From NCBI RefSeq assembly GCF_013426205.1, contig NC_089422.1, positions 4,960,001-5,024,000 of the forward strand: DNA of 64,000 nt. The letters run 5' to 3'. The stretch is from Metarhizium brunneum. Lineage: Eukaryota > Ascomycota > Sordariomycetes > Hypocreales > Clavicipitaceae. The position numbers and the translations under genes are program-made. Below are positions 35,496 to 47,700 of this stretch, one piece after another (the stretch's first letter is position 1; each line of letters begins with the position of its first letter). The notes beneath the pieces are model-generated. The model ran no database searches. It saw only the letters and a list, made by a program, of their open reading frames with translations, and was not told the origin of the DNA.

Positions 35496-36157
35496 TCATG
35501 TTACAAAGACCGAGTGAAGAGTCAGGACTTCCGACTCTGTGAGGTACGGCTTAGAGGGAGAAGGAGGTTTCCCCAGACTATCCTGTGGAGTGAGGATAAG
35601 CCGCCTTGTCGCGTTGTGGCAGCAAGAGTGACAGCAAAGAGGCTTGCTGACATCTGGACATGGAGGCTTGCTGCAGGTTCTCAGCGGGGCCATTGGCTGA
35701 GTTTGCGCTGCGTCTTGGCCGACCCCACGGCAGCGACCAACAGCCCAACACACACGACTCATGACGGAACGAGCCATCTATTCGCTACCTAGGGTAGTCA
35801 ATACGGGGTCGTGCTAAGAATAGCTTCCCGGTGTGCCGCTTAATACTAGTACTAGGGAGGGTTTATTTGGCGATGGGTAGTGGATACGATACGGCTTTGG
35901 TAACCCGGCCTCTAAGAGCGGCAATATGTAGACATGGATGGCACTGACTTGTGGCTGCTTCGAACACCAGCTGCGGTTGATGAACGAGTGGTACCTTTCA
36001 GATAATCAGCTTCACACGAATCATTACAAATTTGGCCTCGGCGGCAATCAAAATGTTGGCCTTCACAAAATGTGCTCCCAGTAAAGTGATCAACGAACTG
36101 GCGGCTATATTGTCTCATACACATGACGGTCCAGCTTCCTCCTTTTCAAAATACTGC
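35496..36157. other. Intergenic
   Basis: Promoter side of the RING/ZZ/SH3 gene and 3' flank of enoyl-CoA hydratase. No gene is supported. Confidence 0.6.
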
Positions 36158-37099
36158 CTAAGAGTGAGTCCACTCGGCCTTGGTCTTCTCCGCAAAGGCC
36201 TTCATGCCAATCTTCTGGTCTTGGCTGCCAAACAAGCTGTGGAAGACACGTCGCTCAAACTCGACACCGTCTCGTAGACCCAGGTCCTGGCTCTTGTTGA
36301 CAACCTCCTTGCACGCCTGGACAGCAACCTTGGAGTATCCGGCAATGGTCTCGGCAGTCTTGAGCGTCTCCTCCATCAAGGCCTCGTAGGTTGGGAAAGT
36401 TCTGGCGGCGACACCCCACCTCTCGGCTTCAGCGCCAGAGAAGGACTTGCCCGTTAGAATAAGCTCCATGGCCTTGGATTTGCCGATGGCTCGGGTCAGG
36501 CGTTGGCTGCCACCAGCACCGGGAATGGTACCAAGCTTGATCTCGGGCTGTCCGAAGTTGGCCTTTTCCGTGCAGTAGATGAGGTCGCACATCATGGCAA
36601 GCTCGCAGCCTCCGCCGAGGGCGTGGCCGGAGACGGCAGCAATAATGGGCTTCTTAATCTGTGTGGTCAGGAGAGACCACGACTCGATGAAGGACTTGGT
36701 ATAGGCTTCGGAGAAGGTCAGAGGGGCCATTTCCTTGATGTCGGCGCCGGCAGCAAAGGCCCTCTCGGAGCCGGTGAGGACAATGACGGACGTTTCATCT
36801 GAAGCATTGAACTCGTTGAGAGCCTCGTTGAGCTCGTTGATCAGTGGGGTGCAGAGGGCATTGAGGGCCTTGGGTCGGTTGAGCGTGACTGTCCAGTTAT
36901 TACAATTAAGCATCAATCAGCGGCCAGGCTACGCAGGCTCTCTTGGGGACCATGTACCTTGGCCGACGCCGGGTTTGGGAGTAGACGTCTGGATGTACTC
37001 GAAAGACTTGGAGCTATACGCGCGAACCACGCGAGGCAAGGTTGAGCGCTGGAACGGCACCCGAGCCGCAATGGGTCTGACGAACCGAACAGTGTTCAT
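36158..37099 (-). CDS. Mitochondrial enoyl-CoA hydratase
   Basis: Crotonase-fold enzyme that hydrates 2-enoyl-CoA in mitochondrial fatty-acid or branched-chain amino-acid breakdown. Model: exons 37099-36958 and 36888-36158 on the minus strand, giving 290 residues. The 69-base intron (GTACAT to ACAG) gives PGVGQVTLNRPKALNALC. The catalytic glutamates are Glu143 (GGGCELAMMCD) and Glu163 (FGQPEIKLGTIPG), matching the two catalytic Glu of the rat mitochondrial enzyme. The oxyanion-hole segment AFAAGADIKEMA is present. The N-terminus (MNTVRFVRPIAARVPFQ, then RVVRAYSS) is a good mitochondrial presequence. The stop follows ...KTKAEWTHS, without a peroxisomal signal. Confidence 0.94.
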
Positions 37100-38279
37100 T
37101 GTAGCGACAGCGACAACGCGAGCCTCAATGTTTGGAAGGGCGAATCAGTGTTGGTCGGATGCGAATGCGGATGAGGGAGGGGCTGCCAATTGATTCAAGT
37201 GCGATGAGGTCAAATTGACCAGATGGAGGAGGGTTGAGGCCCAGGGTGGCATGAAGACGAAGCTCTGGGGCGAGGGAAAGCGTCGGCTTTGAACCGAGGA
37301 TAAGAACGGTTGTCGTCGCAGATGAATGCTGTTGGTGGGGTTCCGAGCTCCAAGTTTGCCAAGCTGTAGTGGGTCCAGATGCCAAGAGACCAGACATTTA
37401 GGCATTGACGCTGTGAGATCTTCCTGCCGCAACCAGACATTGATCTGCAACACTTTTTCTTTAAAGTGATCGAGGTCCCTTGGGTGGGTAGCCCATTCGG
37501 TATCTGGAATTTGCTGGTTTGGCTGGTGTTTTTGATCTGGCTGTGGTGCGGTTGAAATGCTTGGATTCGCAGAAGATGGGAACTTGGTAATTATACAGCC
37601 AAAGCATTCAAATCTGATAATCCGCTGGCCCACTCACTCATATCGCTCATCGTTTCTCACTCAACTTACAACTACCTCCTAGTATTTTATGTAGATCATT
37701 CACAACTAGTTAATGCTATCGCGATTATTCTCTTATTTACAGAGACTGCGTCGATGAATTCCCCCATGGATGGCATGTGAAATCGATATGAGAGAGCAGT
37801 TACTTGCTTCTTTCGGAGCTTTAATGAGATGGATGGCTTGGTCTAGAGACATCTTACGGACTACTTGAAAAATTCTGCGTGTTAGTGCATTTATTAATTT
37901 GAATAACATCCTTTACCTCACTTCTTACTCACCTTCAGTTCACGTTTGAGTTTGGAATCACTGACAGCTGGCAGAACTTCCAGGCTCTTCTGCGAATTTC
38001 CTCGTTTATCTCTTTAAAATCTTTACCTCCTTTAAATCTTTCCTTCTTTCAAATCTTTCCCTCAGTTCCATCCTGAACTTCCTTACTCTTCTCTCAGGCA
38101 ACAGCTCCCAGGCACCATTTGCGCCCCCCACAAGTTACATTCGTTCGACTCAACACTTTGACCTTTCCAAAATCACCCAGAATCATTGCGGAAGTATCGT
38201 AGGTCTCATTTTTGATTGTCTACTCGTATCGTGTAACTAACTGAGCCGCCAGATCTCTCTTTTACGGCCTTACGAAACA
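37100..38279. other. Intergenic, pyrimidine-rich before the next start
   Basis: From about 37,650 the sequence becomes AT-richer. Between 37,990 and 38,190 the + strand is strongly C/T-rich with repeated TTTAAATCTTT-like words, probably promoter or leader of the following gene. No gene is seen. Confidence 0.55.
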
Positions 38280-39101
38280 ATGCCTCCCCCAATTTCCGAT
38301 TCAGATGATACAGAAGCATCTCTGTCAAACGAGGTCTCCGCCCCTCCTTTGTTTGACTGCTTACCTCTGCACGTTGTGTCTGAGATCTGCGATAATATCC
38401 TGGGTGATATTGGATACTTGCAAAAGCTCGGACATCTTCCATCCTACTGGAAATTCCGCCTGACCGATAATTTTGGAATCCGTTTGGAAGGCCTAAAATC
38501 CGAAGAAAAAGCAGCCGGTTTGGCAGCCGAGCATCGCGGGAAGCTGTGGGAGCATCATGAGGAAGATTTACGTTTTTTGAGAGACTTAATTGAAGCCGTG
38601 TTCAATAGACCACGTATTTGCCATTGTGCTTTTACCGGGGTTGAAGATACACTTAAAGATATCTTACATCTTGCTGAGAATTCGCCAACCTTGTACTGCC
38701 ATGATCTTGGTGAGTTCTTTTTGAAGAAAGCACACCAGGAATATGCGAAAGACATCAAAACAGCCAGGAATCTCCTCGGTGAGCTTCATGGCGTGTCTTT
38801 TTGGGCCGATAAAAATGTTGCCGAAGCTACCTTTCCAAATGTGATGGCGCGACTGCTTGGCTGTAACCGCCAAAAATTTAAGCCGGCCAATGTCTTTGAC
38901 GAAATCGGGGCTATAAGTCCTAATATATTGAGCGATATTCTTATCATCAGAAGCTGCAATGAGCTTGATTCAATGGACTGCTATGCAGAGCTTTTGGATG
39001 TAACTCTCGCTGCACGGAGGATGAAGAGGAAACTGGATGAAATCGACCGCGGGCTTCAGCGCGCCATCGGGTGCTATCTGTCTACATCGGACGACAATTA
39101 G
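38280..39101 (+). CDS. Unrecognised protein with an F-box-like N-terminus
   Basis: Single exon, 273 residues, ATG to TAG. I do not recognise the family. Near residue 27 the segment CLPLHVVSEICDNILGDIGY resembles the LPxEvlxEIxxyL pattern of fungal F-box motifs, but the rest is not F-box-like enough to be sure. The remainder is mostly helical and charged, with Cys residues scattered, and ends in a Lys/Arg/Asp-rich helix (RRMKRKLDEIDRGL). The coding sequence looks AT-richer than the neighbouring housekeeping genes, and it sits in an AT-rich, low-density interval. It could be a lineage-specific or rapidly evolving gene. No signal peptide or membrane segment is evident. Confidence 0.6.
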   Translation: MPPPISDSDDTEASLSNEVSAPPLFDCLPLHVVSEICDNILGDIGYLQKLGHLPSYWKFRLTDNFGIRLEGLKSEEKAAGLAAEHRGKLWEHHEEDLRFLRDLIEAVFNRPRICHCAFTGVEDTLKDILHLAENSPTLYCHDLGEFFLKKAHQEYAKDIKTARNLLGELHGVSFWADKNVAEATFPNVMARLLGCNRQKFKPANVFDEIGAISPNILSDILIIRSCNELDSMDCYAELLDVTLAARRMKRKLDEIDRGLQRAIGCYLSTSDDN

Positions 39102-39579
39102 ACGGCGGGATTGTTTGTCAGCCTTGATTTACTACGTTAGAGAAGTTTGAAGCAGAGGAGTTGTTTACGGGAAACGGTACTTTCAGAAACCACCAAGGTG
39201 GTAAATCTACAGAAGGCTTGAGGGAAAGGCGCACCGCTCTGTTTGGGGAGAGACAAACTGGGAGAATTATAGATGGTATCGGGCGGCAACAATTAAATCA
39301 GACAGACTCTTCTGGCATTTGTTCTATGGTTGCCAGCTCGATAAGATAATCGGATTGATCGGTTTGCTCGGGAAGATTAGCCAATACAATGGCACAGGAA
39401 CCAACTACTTTGTGTTTTCGCAATTGCTTAGCTAGAAAATAATTGACCTCACAAAATAAAAACGAGTCCAGCACCACTTTCCGCAGGTACTAATGACGTA
39501 AGAAATGTCGATCAAACTGTTCTTCTATATGGGATTGATGTCTATATCTATTGTCCCCCAACTCCTTACAGTTCAAACT
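39102..39579. other. Intergenic, convergent 3' ends
   Basis: AT-rich spacer between the unrecognised gene (+) and the NADH dehydrogenase (-). No gene is seen. Confidence 0.6.
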
Positions 39580-41114
39580 TCAGAACCTCGAAATGTCCCT
39601 CCCAAAAATCCAGGTAATCACCCAGTACACCGGAATCATAATCTTATTCCGCACACTCATGCTCCTCGTCAAGTACGCCGTGCGCCAAAGAACCCAGGCG
39701 GCCCAGCCCCTCAAATTATCAGCCTCGCTCTGGTGAATCGCTCGCCAGCTCCCCAAATACGTCATCACACCCCAGTTCTTAAACTTGAACGGCTTCGAGG
39801 CTTCCCCCTCACCCCTGTTGAGCTGCTTGGCCAGATAGACTGCCTGCTGAGCCGCGACCTGCGCCGTGGCAGGGTAACTTGCGCCCTGGACAGAAGTACA
39901 ATCGCCCACGGCGTACACGTCCTTGAGCGTGGTTGTCTCTGAGCCATCCCCGGCACCCTGCAGCTGGACCTGTAGGTTCGGGTTGGTGACGATGCCGCCC
40001 GTCCGGGGATCCTTTGCAATCTTGCCAACCCCCTCAATGTCAGACTCGACGAGGGTCTTGACCAGCGGGTTCTGCATGAGCCCCGTGCTCCAGACGACGA
40101 TGCCGGCGCCAACCTCCTCTGGTTCCTCCTTGATCTGCAGCATCAGGACGTGTCCTTGTCGGCGGATGCGGGTGAGGTGGTGCTCCGTCTTGACCCGGAT
40201 GCCCTGTCGCTTGAACGTCTCGGTCGCATACGCGGCCAGCTTACTGTCAAACATGGGAAGCACCTTTGGCGCGATGTCATAGACGGTGATGGCGCAGTGC
40301 TTCTGCAGCTTGGGATACATCCTCGACAAGTCGTCCTTGATCAAGTCGTGCAGCTCCGCGGCAAACTCGATGCCTGTCGGACCGCCACCCACGACGGCAA
40401 AATGCAACAGCTTCTTGCGCTCCTCATCGCTCGTCGTCGGCAGGTCCGCCGTCTCAAACGCCTGCAGGACCTGCAGTCGGATAGCCCGCGCATCGCCTAC
40501 GTCTCTCAAGAAATTGGCGTGCTCCTTGACGCCCTCGATGCCAAAGGTCTGGCTGTAGCAGCCCACGGCAATGACGAGCTTGTCGTACTTGACGTCGAAT
40601 TCCTCCCCTTTGATCTCGGGCCTGTTGGTGGCGGCACTGACGTCTCCGCGCAAGTTGGCCTCGACGCGGATGGTCTTATTTTTGAAGTCGATGCTGGAGG
40701 CCCATGCTTGGTGGAACTCGTCGAGCCCCAGCCGACGAACAGGCTCAATGGCCGCGCGAAACTCGAGGGTCCCTACGGACGTTGACGCGAGGAGAGGGGT
40801 GAAGGCGAAGTGGGATCGAGGGGAGATGAGGATGCGTGTGGTTTTGGAAGGGGAGAGGGTGCGCGCGGCGGCGTAGCCTGCCCAGCCAGAACCGAGAATA
40901 ACGACTCTTTCTTTGGTACCTGGGGCTGGTATGCATTAGCTACATTGTCTTGTCCTGGAGATTGCAAGCGGTGCCGTGGACAGCGTGTGAACCTACCGTT
41001 GGTAGTAGCAAGTGTTGAAGCATGCCGTCTGGATATCGCATGAGCTGCAGCTCGAGGCACGTGCGACGAGAGCTTCATCAACGACCGGCACTGAATGCGA
41101 GTAAGGCCGTCCAT
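39580..41114 (-). CDS. Type II (alternative) NADH dehydrogenase, mitochondrial
   Basis: Rotenone-insensitive NADH:ubiquinone oxidoreductase of the inner mitochondrial membrane; it oxidises NADH without pumping protons. Model: exons 41114-40997 and 40919-39580 on the minus strand, giving 485 residues. The 77-base intron restores ATTNGTKERVVILGSGWAG. Two Rossmann motifs are visible: GSGWAGYAAA at about residue 49 (FAD) and VVGGGPTGIEFAAEL (NADH). Further family motifs: SPRSHFAFTPLLASTSVG, YAVGDCTSVQG and a C-terminal hydrophobic helix before WIFGRDISRF. The first 40 residues are basic and acid-poor, as in a mitochondrial presequence. Matrix or external facing cannot be decided. There is no EF-hand insertion. 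Confidence 0.9.
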
Positions 41115-41977
41115 GATTCCCTATGCTGTAAGAAACCTCCAGCTGAGTAGTCCAGGCCCAGATAGATTCAAGATTGGGATGGAGACGAGGGCGAGTCATA
41201 TTTTAATTTCTTCCTGACCTAGCTCGGAGCTCGGAATGACATCAGCCTTATCGCACACACTCAAACTCAATCCACATGTGAGTGGACCTCAGCAACAATG
41301 AGCCCCAGGAACGGTCAGTCATCAGTCAGTCAGCCACCAGCATTGCACCCAATTGCATTATGGCTGATTACGGGAATTGTCGCAGCCAAGGAAACGGGGG
41401 CTTGAACAACATTGTTTTGCGTCCAGCCGATCAAGAACGGACCGTCTGAGGCAATGGAGACGATAATAGATCGGGGAGGGAAAAAGGTGGCGGAACTGGT
41501 GGGTACAGGTCGTCTTTATCGGCACAGTATGAATACAGTGTAGAGCCGGCTGTATCACACAAAATGTTCTTCCATAACAGGTATGTGGGGCATAAACACA
41601 GTGCGCCGCCGTTGATGCAAGTAGTGACCAGCACAGTTGCTAAAGAAAGCTGAGACGCACCATGCAGAGCTTATAACGGCTGTAAACATTTGCAAGGATG
41701 AATTCAAGTAAAGTACCGGTTTTTCCGGATCTAAAAGTAATCCATGAAAATAAGTACCAAGATTCTACGCGTCAGCTAAAAAGATGGCGCGTAAAACTTA
41801 TTTCTTCCTGAGCAACCACTCCCACATCAGCTCACATGAAATCACTTCCAATGTAGATCCTGGCTACGAAAAGTCCACTCTGTTGTAATTCAACAAATCA
41901 AGAAAATGGAAGCACATAAAAAGAAGGCATGGGGCAAACTCTCTGAGTTTTGAATTTCATAAAGCAGCTCCGCCAGC
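41115..41977. other. Intergenic
   Basis: Promoter of the NADH dehydrogenase and 3' flank of the next minus-strand gene. AT-rich from about 41,650. No gene is visible. Confidence 0.6.
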
Positions 41978-43459
41978 TCACATACCCTCGCCTACTGTTC
42001 CCTCTCCAGCATCCGGCTCTGTGCCATCACCATACCAATACATCTTCGAAAACCTAAACATATCCAACAAATCATCATCATTCTTCACCGCCAGCCGCAA
42101 ATGCAGTGGACCGGTGCCGCTCACCATACAATCTCTCCTGTAATTATCCGCCAGCTCCAACAACTCGGAAACCAAGTACGCGACGACCGCCACCAGCCCG
42201 GCAATAAACTCGCCATCTCTGGCCAAGTTGCTATCTCCGCAACGAAGCGCAAAAAACCTTTGAATCCTCTCCCCGACTGCAACTCCATCATACCCTTCAA
42301 TAGATCTGGAATTAGGTCTCGTCATGGCAGCGTACATTTGTCCGTCGATAGACTGCAGAGTTTCATAGTCTGGGAATAGAGACGCTGCTATTGAGGAGGT
42401 GGTAGCTTGGGCAGAGGACGCAGGGACCATGACTTTCTCAAGATAACTCATCAAGACGTTATTCAGAAGCGCCACGTTTGCATCCTTCAACGGCCCCGGA
42501 AACTCGGGGTGGCCAACACCGCCCGGAAGCTGGAGAGCAAGCCGGAGGGCATCCACATCCGCGGCGTGAAGAATATGCTCGTTTGCATCATAAGGTCCGA
42601 AGCACTCGGCCTCGGGCGGTATCTCGTGAACCATGTCAAACAACTTGATTTGTTCATGTAACTCGTCCAGCCCGTCAAGTTTGCACCCCTCTCTTAGTTG
42701 CCGCTGAAACTTTTCCTCACTCGACTCCTCCAACGCCTCAACCCTCAACGTGCGCTCCGTCCCGGCAAATGTCGTCTGTGTGAAGCGTGTATCTATAGCG
42801 AACCACAGGAACGATCTTGCAGCCGTGCGGTCGTTGTTGAAACCGAAGCGACCAAACATGTATTCCGACTCAATGGTCATCCATAGCCCATGTGTCTGAT
42901 TCGCCCTCTTGTGAGCCCTCACACCTTTCCACTTCTCAATGTACTCCTCCGCATGGCCGTAGTCAACAAGACCAACGTGTTCTCCATACACGTACGTATC
43001 CTCGCTCTCGTTCGCTTCCTCCTCAGTGTCAGTCACATTTTCCCGACAGCGGTAGTCGTAATAGCCCCAGTCATATCGATTAATAGGCAACACGCCCTCG
43101 GCCACGGTACTTTCATCAAGGAATCGACTTCCACTGCCGTCTTCATGAGGTGCTCCTGAGACACGAAGAATCTTGTCAATCTCCGTCTCTGGGTTGACAT
43201 GGGAGTGACACACAAACCAGGCCGCGACTTCGTTCGTCCTGTTGTCCATGAGCTGATAGGCCAGCCAAGTGCCGTTTTGAGCAGCAATATTGAAGTGCAC
43301 AAGCTGGCATAGGACTGTCCCACCCGTCTCGCGCTCGAGTGCACTGGGAAACGGCTGGATAGGCATAGACTTTCCGTGCCACATATTGTGGAGGTGCCCG
43401 TAGCATAGGCATCCTGACGAGACGGTGAATTGGGAATGAACTTGGGGTTTAGAGGTCAT
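41978..43459 (-). CDS. Unrecognised protein of 493 residues
   Basis: Single-exon frame on the minus strand, ATG at 43459 (MTSKPQV). The frame continues a further 17 codons upstream, but to a TTG, so the ATG is the plausible start. I do not recognise a domain. The N-terminal half has many aromatic residues and two Cys (GCLCYGHLHNMWHGKS), then an acidic patch (DTEEEANESED). The C-terminal third is Ala/Leu-rich (AGLVAVVAYLVSELLELADN), possibly one amphipathic or weak membrane helix. There is no signal peptide. The long intact frame and ordinary codon use argue that it is real. Function is unknown. Confidence 0.65.
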   Translation of the reverse strand: MTSKPQVHSQFTVSSGCLCYGHLHNMWHGKSMPIQPFPSALERETGGTVLCQLVHFNIAAQNGTWLAYQLMDNRTNEVAAWFVCHSHVNPETEIDKILRVSGAPHEDGSGSRFLDESTVAEGVLPINRYDWGYYDYRCRENVTDTEEEANESEDTYVYGEHVGLVDYGHAEEYIEKWKGVRAHKRANQTHGLWMTIESEYMFGRFGFNNDRTAARSFLWFAIDTRFTQTTFAGTERTLRVEALEESSEEKFQRQLREGCKLDGLDELHEQIKLFDMVHEIPPEAECFGPYDANEHILHAADVDALRLALQLPGGVGHPEFPGPLKDANVALLNNVLMSYLEKVMVPASSAQATTSSIAASLFPDYETLQSIDGQMYAAMTRPNSRSIEGYDGVAVGERIQRFFALRCGDSNLARDGEFIAGLVAVVAYLVSELLELADNYRRDCMVSGTGPLHLRLAVKNDDDLLDMFRFSKMYWYGDGTEPDAGEGTVGEGM

Positions 43460-44751
43460 TTTGTAATAGGGGGCGAAATGGCTGCAATTTAGACATAAAT
43501 AAGTGCACAAGGTTGAACGTGTTTATAGACCCCTTGTGATGCTGGGTTGGCAAATCTATCTATTCGAAATGCTGCATAACGGCGGACTAAGGATCCAGAT
43601 GTCAAGAATTGGCGGTGGGTCAACTATTATCACAGGGGGGCTGCTGCCTGGCCTAGGCGTCCACTGGTTCCGTCCGTATTTAACTGGTATCTGATTTGTT
43701 AGCTTTTCAGCTTTCTCTTTAGCTAGCTCATGCTGGAACATTGACAGCATGTAAGTGGAAATACAACACTAGATCTTAAGAATCTCAAAGCAACAAAAAA
43801 AATGCCATAAAATTATTCCTCGGGTTGCAAGGAAGCGCAGGATTGTGTGTCGAGATAATACACAGTGAGAGCCGATTAAACGTTGACTGTAAATTAGCGG
43901 CCGCCGAACCCGAGTTACACTGTGCTCCGTTTACAGCACGGAGCACCTGCGCAATGTCGTGTCGGGGGCGTCGGTGCTTCGGGCATGCCCTGCCGCCGCG
44001 GATGCCGACAGACTAGCGCCGGGAGTCAGGACCAACCCCGCAGGCCGCTGCACATCCTGTTCCAGTATTGGCGGGTTCCGAAGTCTTCCGTTCGCCCTAC
44101 TGATGTACATGCAAAATAGACTTGGGATCGGACACAAAGTAGAATCCCGAGGCTGTCAAGTGCATTCCAACTTCAGATGCACCGAGGAAAACCCACGCTG
44201 CTGCCGCCGCCTTATTAGCTTACAATCGGGTTCCTCTTCATAATACAAAGACGAAATGCTAGAAACATCCCATAATAGACATCCATTCATTTCAGTTCAG
44301 TGAATCAAAGATTTTTCCATAGTTAGGTTATTTAAAGACGCCATCGCCACCGTACTTCTATTGTCCAAGGTTACGCTCAGAGACTCACTCACTTTGCCAA
44401 CATAGGACTCGCCATTTCAGCTTCCCGGGTCACAGGAGCAGCCGTCACGGATGCTTCGCATGCCAATCCCTGTATCAATCAACGGCAAGCAAGAAAGGCT
44501 TCTACAATGAACACTTGCGGCATCAAACATCCATTGTGGGGATTCACATGAGATCGACAGCACGTCACAAACTGCCAACCACATGCTGATAGAGATCCAT
44601 TCAGGAACCCCTCTTGGGTTCCCATGCCTACAACGATAAGGTGTATGTATACATATGCGAATATATGAACTTTTTTACCCGAAGATACATTTCAAACTCC
44701 GGCATTTTATCTTGAATCAGCGCCAACATCCATAAGCCAATTCACATGCTA
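43460..44751. other. Intergenic
   Basis: About 1.3 kb without a supportable gene, between the unrecognised gene (upstream side) and the UTP10 3' end. Contains a perfect 9-base inverted repeat (43922-43946). Confidence 0.6.
43922..43946. repeat. Perfect inverted repeat
   Basis: GTGCTCCGT at 43922-43930 and its complement ACGGAGCAC at 43938-43946, separated by 7 bases. It contains the CTCCGT core that is also in the window-wide 9-mer. Could form a hairpin or a binding site. Confidence 0.85.
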
Positions 44752-47700
44752 CTACTGCAGCATGCTGTCCAGGCTCTCGCCCATCACGGCCTCAATTTTC
44801 ACAATCCATCGATGCGTTTCCCTCTCCACAACCTCGTCGTCGTCTTCCTGTAACTCGCTGATGCGGGGCAACATCTCATGCAGCATCAATAGCCACTCCT
44901 CTCCCAGTCGATCCGTCAATGCCTGCTGACATTTGACTGCTGCTAGTCGGACCGTCGTCTGCTCTGATTTGAGGTGCTTCAAGAGAGCAGTATTGATTTC
45001 CTTTTGATGTGCTTGCGAGTCGGCAGCAGCAGCTAATTCCACAACGGCTGGAATCAACCGCTCAGACACATCCACAGAGCCGGCCTGGAGAAATTGGTCC
45101 ATCAAGACAGGAGCGATGGCCCCAAAGTGGGATGGAGCTTGCCAAAAGTCGTCCTGATCGTGTTCAAAGCAGGTTGCCAGAACCTGCAATACCCGACTCC
45201 ACAGCTGGCGGTCCTCAACTGACTTGGGATTTACAGCTCCAAGAATCTTGGCTGCATCGTCAATCACGTATGTGGCATAGTTTGTGACGATTGACTTCAA
45301 GTTTCCGAAGAATGCATTGAGAAAGCCGTAGACGCTATATTGCCGGAGGTTTCGTCCAGACTTGTCACTCTTGGGAAGATTAGAGCTTGTCCATTCCACG
45401 ATTTGTACAAACAAGGGTCGGAATGCGGCGTCGTTGAGTTTATAAATCATCTTGAGGGCCGCCTCATTCAGGCTTGTTTCGATGTCGGCAACTTCGCGCA
45501 GAGATGCCTCGCTCTTCTCGCCCTTGGCATCGACTTGGCGACGTAGGTCAAAAGCCTTGACTAGGATATTAGACAGCACTGATATGTTCTTTGTAATGCT
45601 AGACTTGTTGTGCTTGTCAATTGCAGTGGAAAGAACCGTGAAAAATTCATGAATGGCCTGCAGCATGAGGTTAGCCACTGTTCTGTGGCACGGCGGCGGT
45701 GTACTTACAGAGAACCCGGCATCAGTGGCCTTTTCCCAATTGCGCTCCAGCGCAGTAAAGACTTCTTTTGCCTCCAGCTTCTTGGCGAGGAATTCCAGAC
45801 AACTTGTCCGGCTCTCATTGACCTCGCCATCTAGGCCAGCTTCGGCTGATCGACTGGACACTTCAAGAATCCTGTCAAGATATGTGGACAACATGTACGG
45901 GAGATGCTCCGCTAGAGAGCTGATGAAACCATAGCATGCAGAGTGAAGCTCTCCGTCAGCGTTCTCGCCCTCCAGACTGGCCTCAAGATACTTGACGGCC
46001 TCTGGGATGGCAATAGGCAATACCGGAACGACAGCATCCTGCAACACATCAACAAGCGATGTCAAGCATAGCAGAGCCATGACACGGAGGCGCTGTTCCT
46101 CTTGACCCAGGCAGTGTTGGCCAGCAATCGTTTCGGCCGCGGCGACGACAGCCTCGACATCCTTCTTGCCATACTTTTCTGCAATCTTGTCCACACAGGT
46201 AACCGCAGTATGTTTATAGCGAATGTCGCTTGATTCCCGAATGGCAGCCGTGAGTTGGGGCAAGAATGATAGCAGAGCATTCCTGGAAGCGGGATCAGTG
46301 TTACTTTCCGTCTCAACCCGAACCTCGAGGGCACGCAGGACCTTTTGCCGCAAACCCAGATCAGGTCGGTCCAGCAGGTTCTCCACTGCCTTGATGAATT
46401 CTCCAATAGATAGCAGGTTGAGCAAGTTGGACAGCGCAGATCCACATCGTCCGTGTAGCGTCCTATTCGTCTTGACGGTGTCGGCCAAAATGAGAATGTT
46501 CTCGAGCAAGGTGGCATAAAACTCTCGCACTTCCGCTGTGTCCATATCCTCCCGATCAGCGAGTTTTCCAATTTGAGATCGCAATTTTTTGTTGGCCAAA
46601 AAGCTCGGGAGTGCCGAAAGTTGCCGAAGGGCAACCTTTTCGACGTCTTTATCCCCATCGTCAGTGATCCCTAGTAGGACAAATGACATGCCGGGTTTGG
46701 GCTTGAATAGATCGGACACGAGCTCCACGACTTTGACGAAGGTTTCCAATTGCGTTTTTATGTCAAAGTTGTTCAAGAGGTCAACAATGAAGGATAAGAG
46801 TGCTTCGCTTGTGTCGTAACGGTCGACCAGCATGCTGATAAGGGCAAAGAGAAAATCTCGAGGTCCCAGAGTTTCGACTAGAGCCACGAACAAGCCTTGT
46901 CGTCTGTGAGATGGGATGTGCTCGTAGGCGGTTGTGAAGCTGACAAGAATGTCCGAAGCACCAGCAACAGGCCCGTTTTTCCCATGACGAAGAGACGCGA
47001 TCAAGGGGGGCACAACCTCCTTGATAGTTTGAGAGACTACATGAGCAGAATAGTCATCGCTTTGTCGCAGCACAGACGTCCCCATAAAGGTGAAGATGGG
47101 CATGACACTGTGAAGAACAAGATTGGGGGCGGTGGTGGCAAGATTGGCAACCAACAAGAGTGCGGCGTTTTGGACTACAGGACTGGACGACTTCTGGATG
47201 CAGTTAACAAGCAAATCACCGTAGCCGCCAGAACTATCAATTGTCAACGCCTTGTCAGCCTTGTAAGTCGGCATCATGGCCAACAGGCTACGAAGAATCA
47301 AGTTCTGCAGATAACCAAGCTCTGAACCAACGACTGTTCTAAAGTGTTGCAGTTCTGACAGAGCTGTGAAGAGGCCATCCAGTAACTCGGGATGCGAAAC
47401 CGGGTCCGAGTTATCAACAAGCTGCAAGACAAAGGTAACTTTACGCAGTGCTTGGCTTAGCTCCGGGGTCACATGAGTGATGAGGCTTCGACTGACATCC
47501 GCAGAGCTTGTGCGGCGGCGCTTGTTTGGAGGCGGCTCCGTGATCATCTTGGTTCCAGTCTGGATAGAATCAAGGAAGAAGGATAAAATGTCGGTGGTTA
47601 GGGGGACCGCCCGAAGTAACTCGGCGGCTTCTATCGAAACGATTGAGCTTTCGTCGTCTGAAGAAGAAGGCGACTCTTGCGAGATTTCCAGGAGCTGCTC

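Noticed and set aside
43460..43510. 17-codon N-terminal extension of the unknown 493-residue protein
   Set aside because: The extension begins at TTG; the ATG at 43459 is the first proper start.
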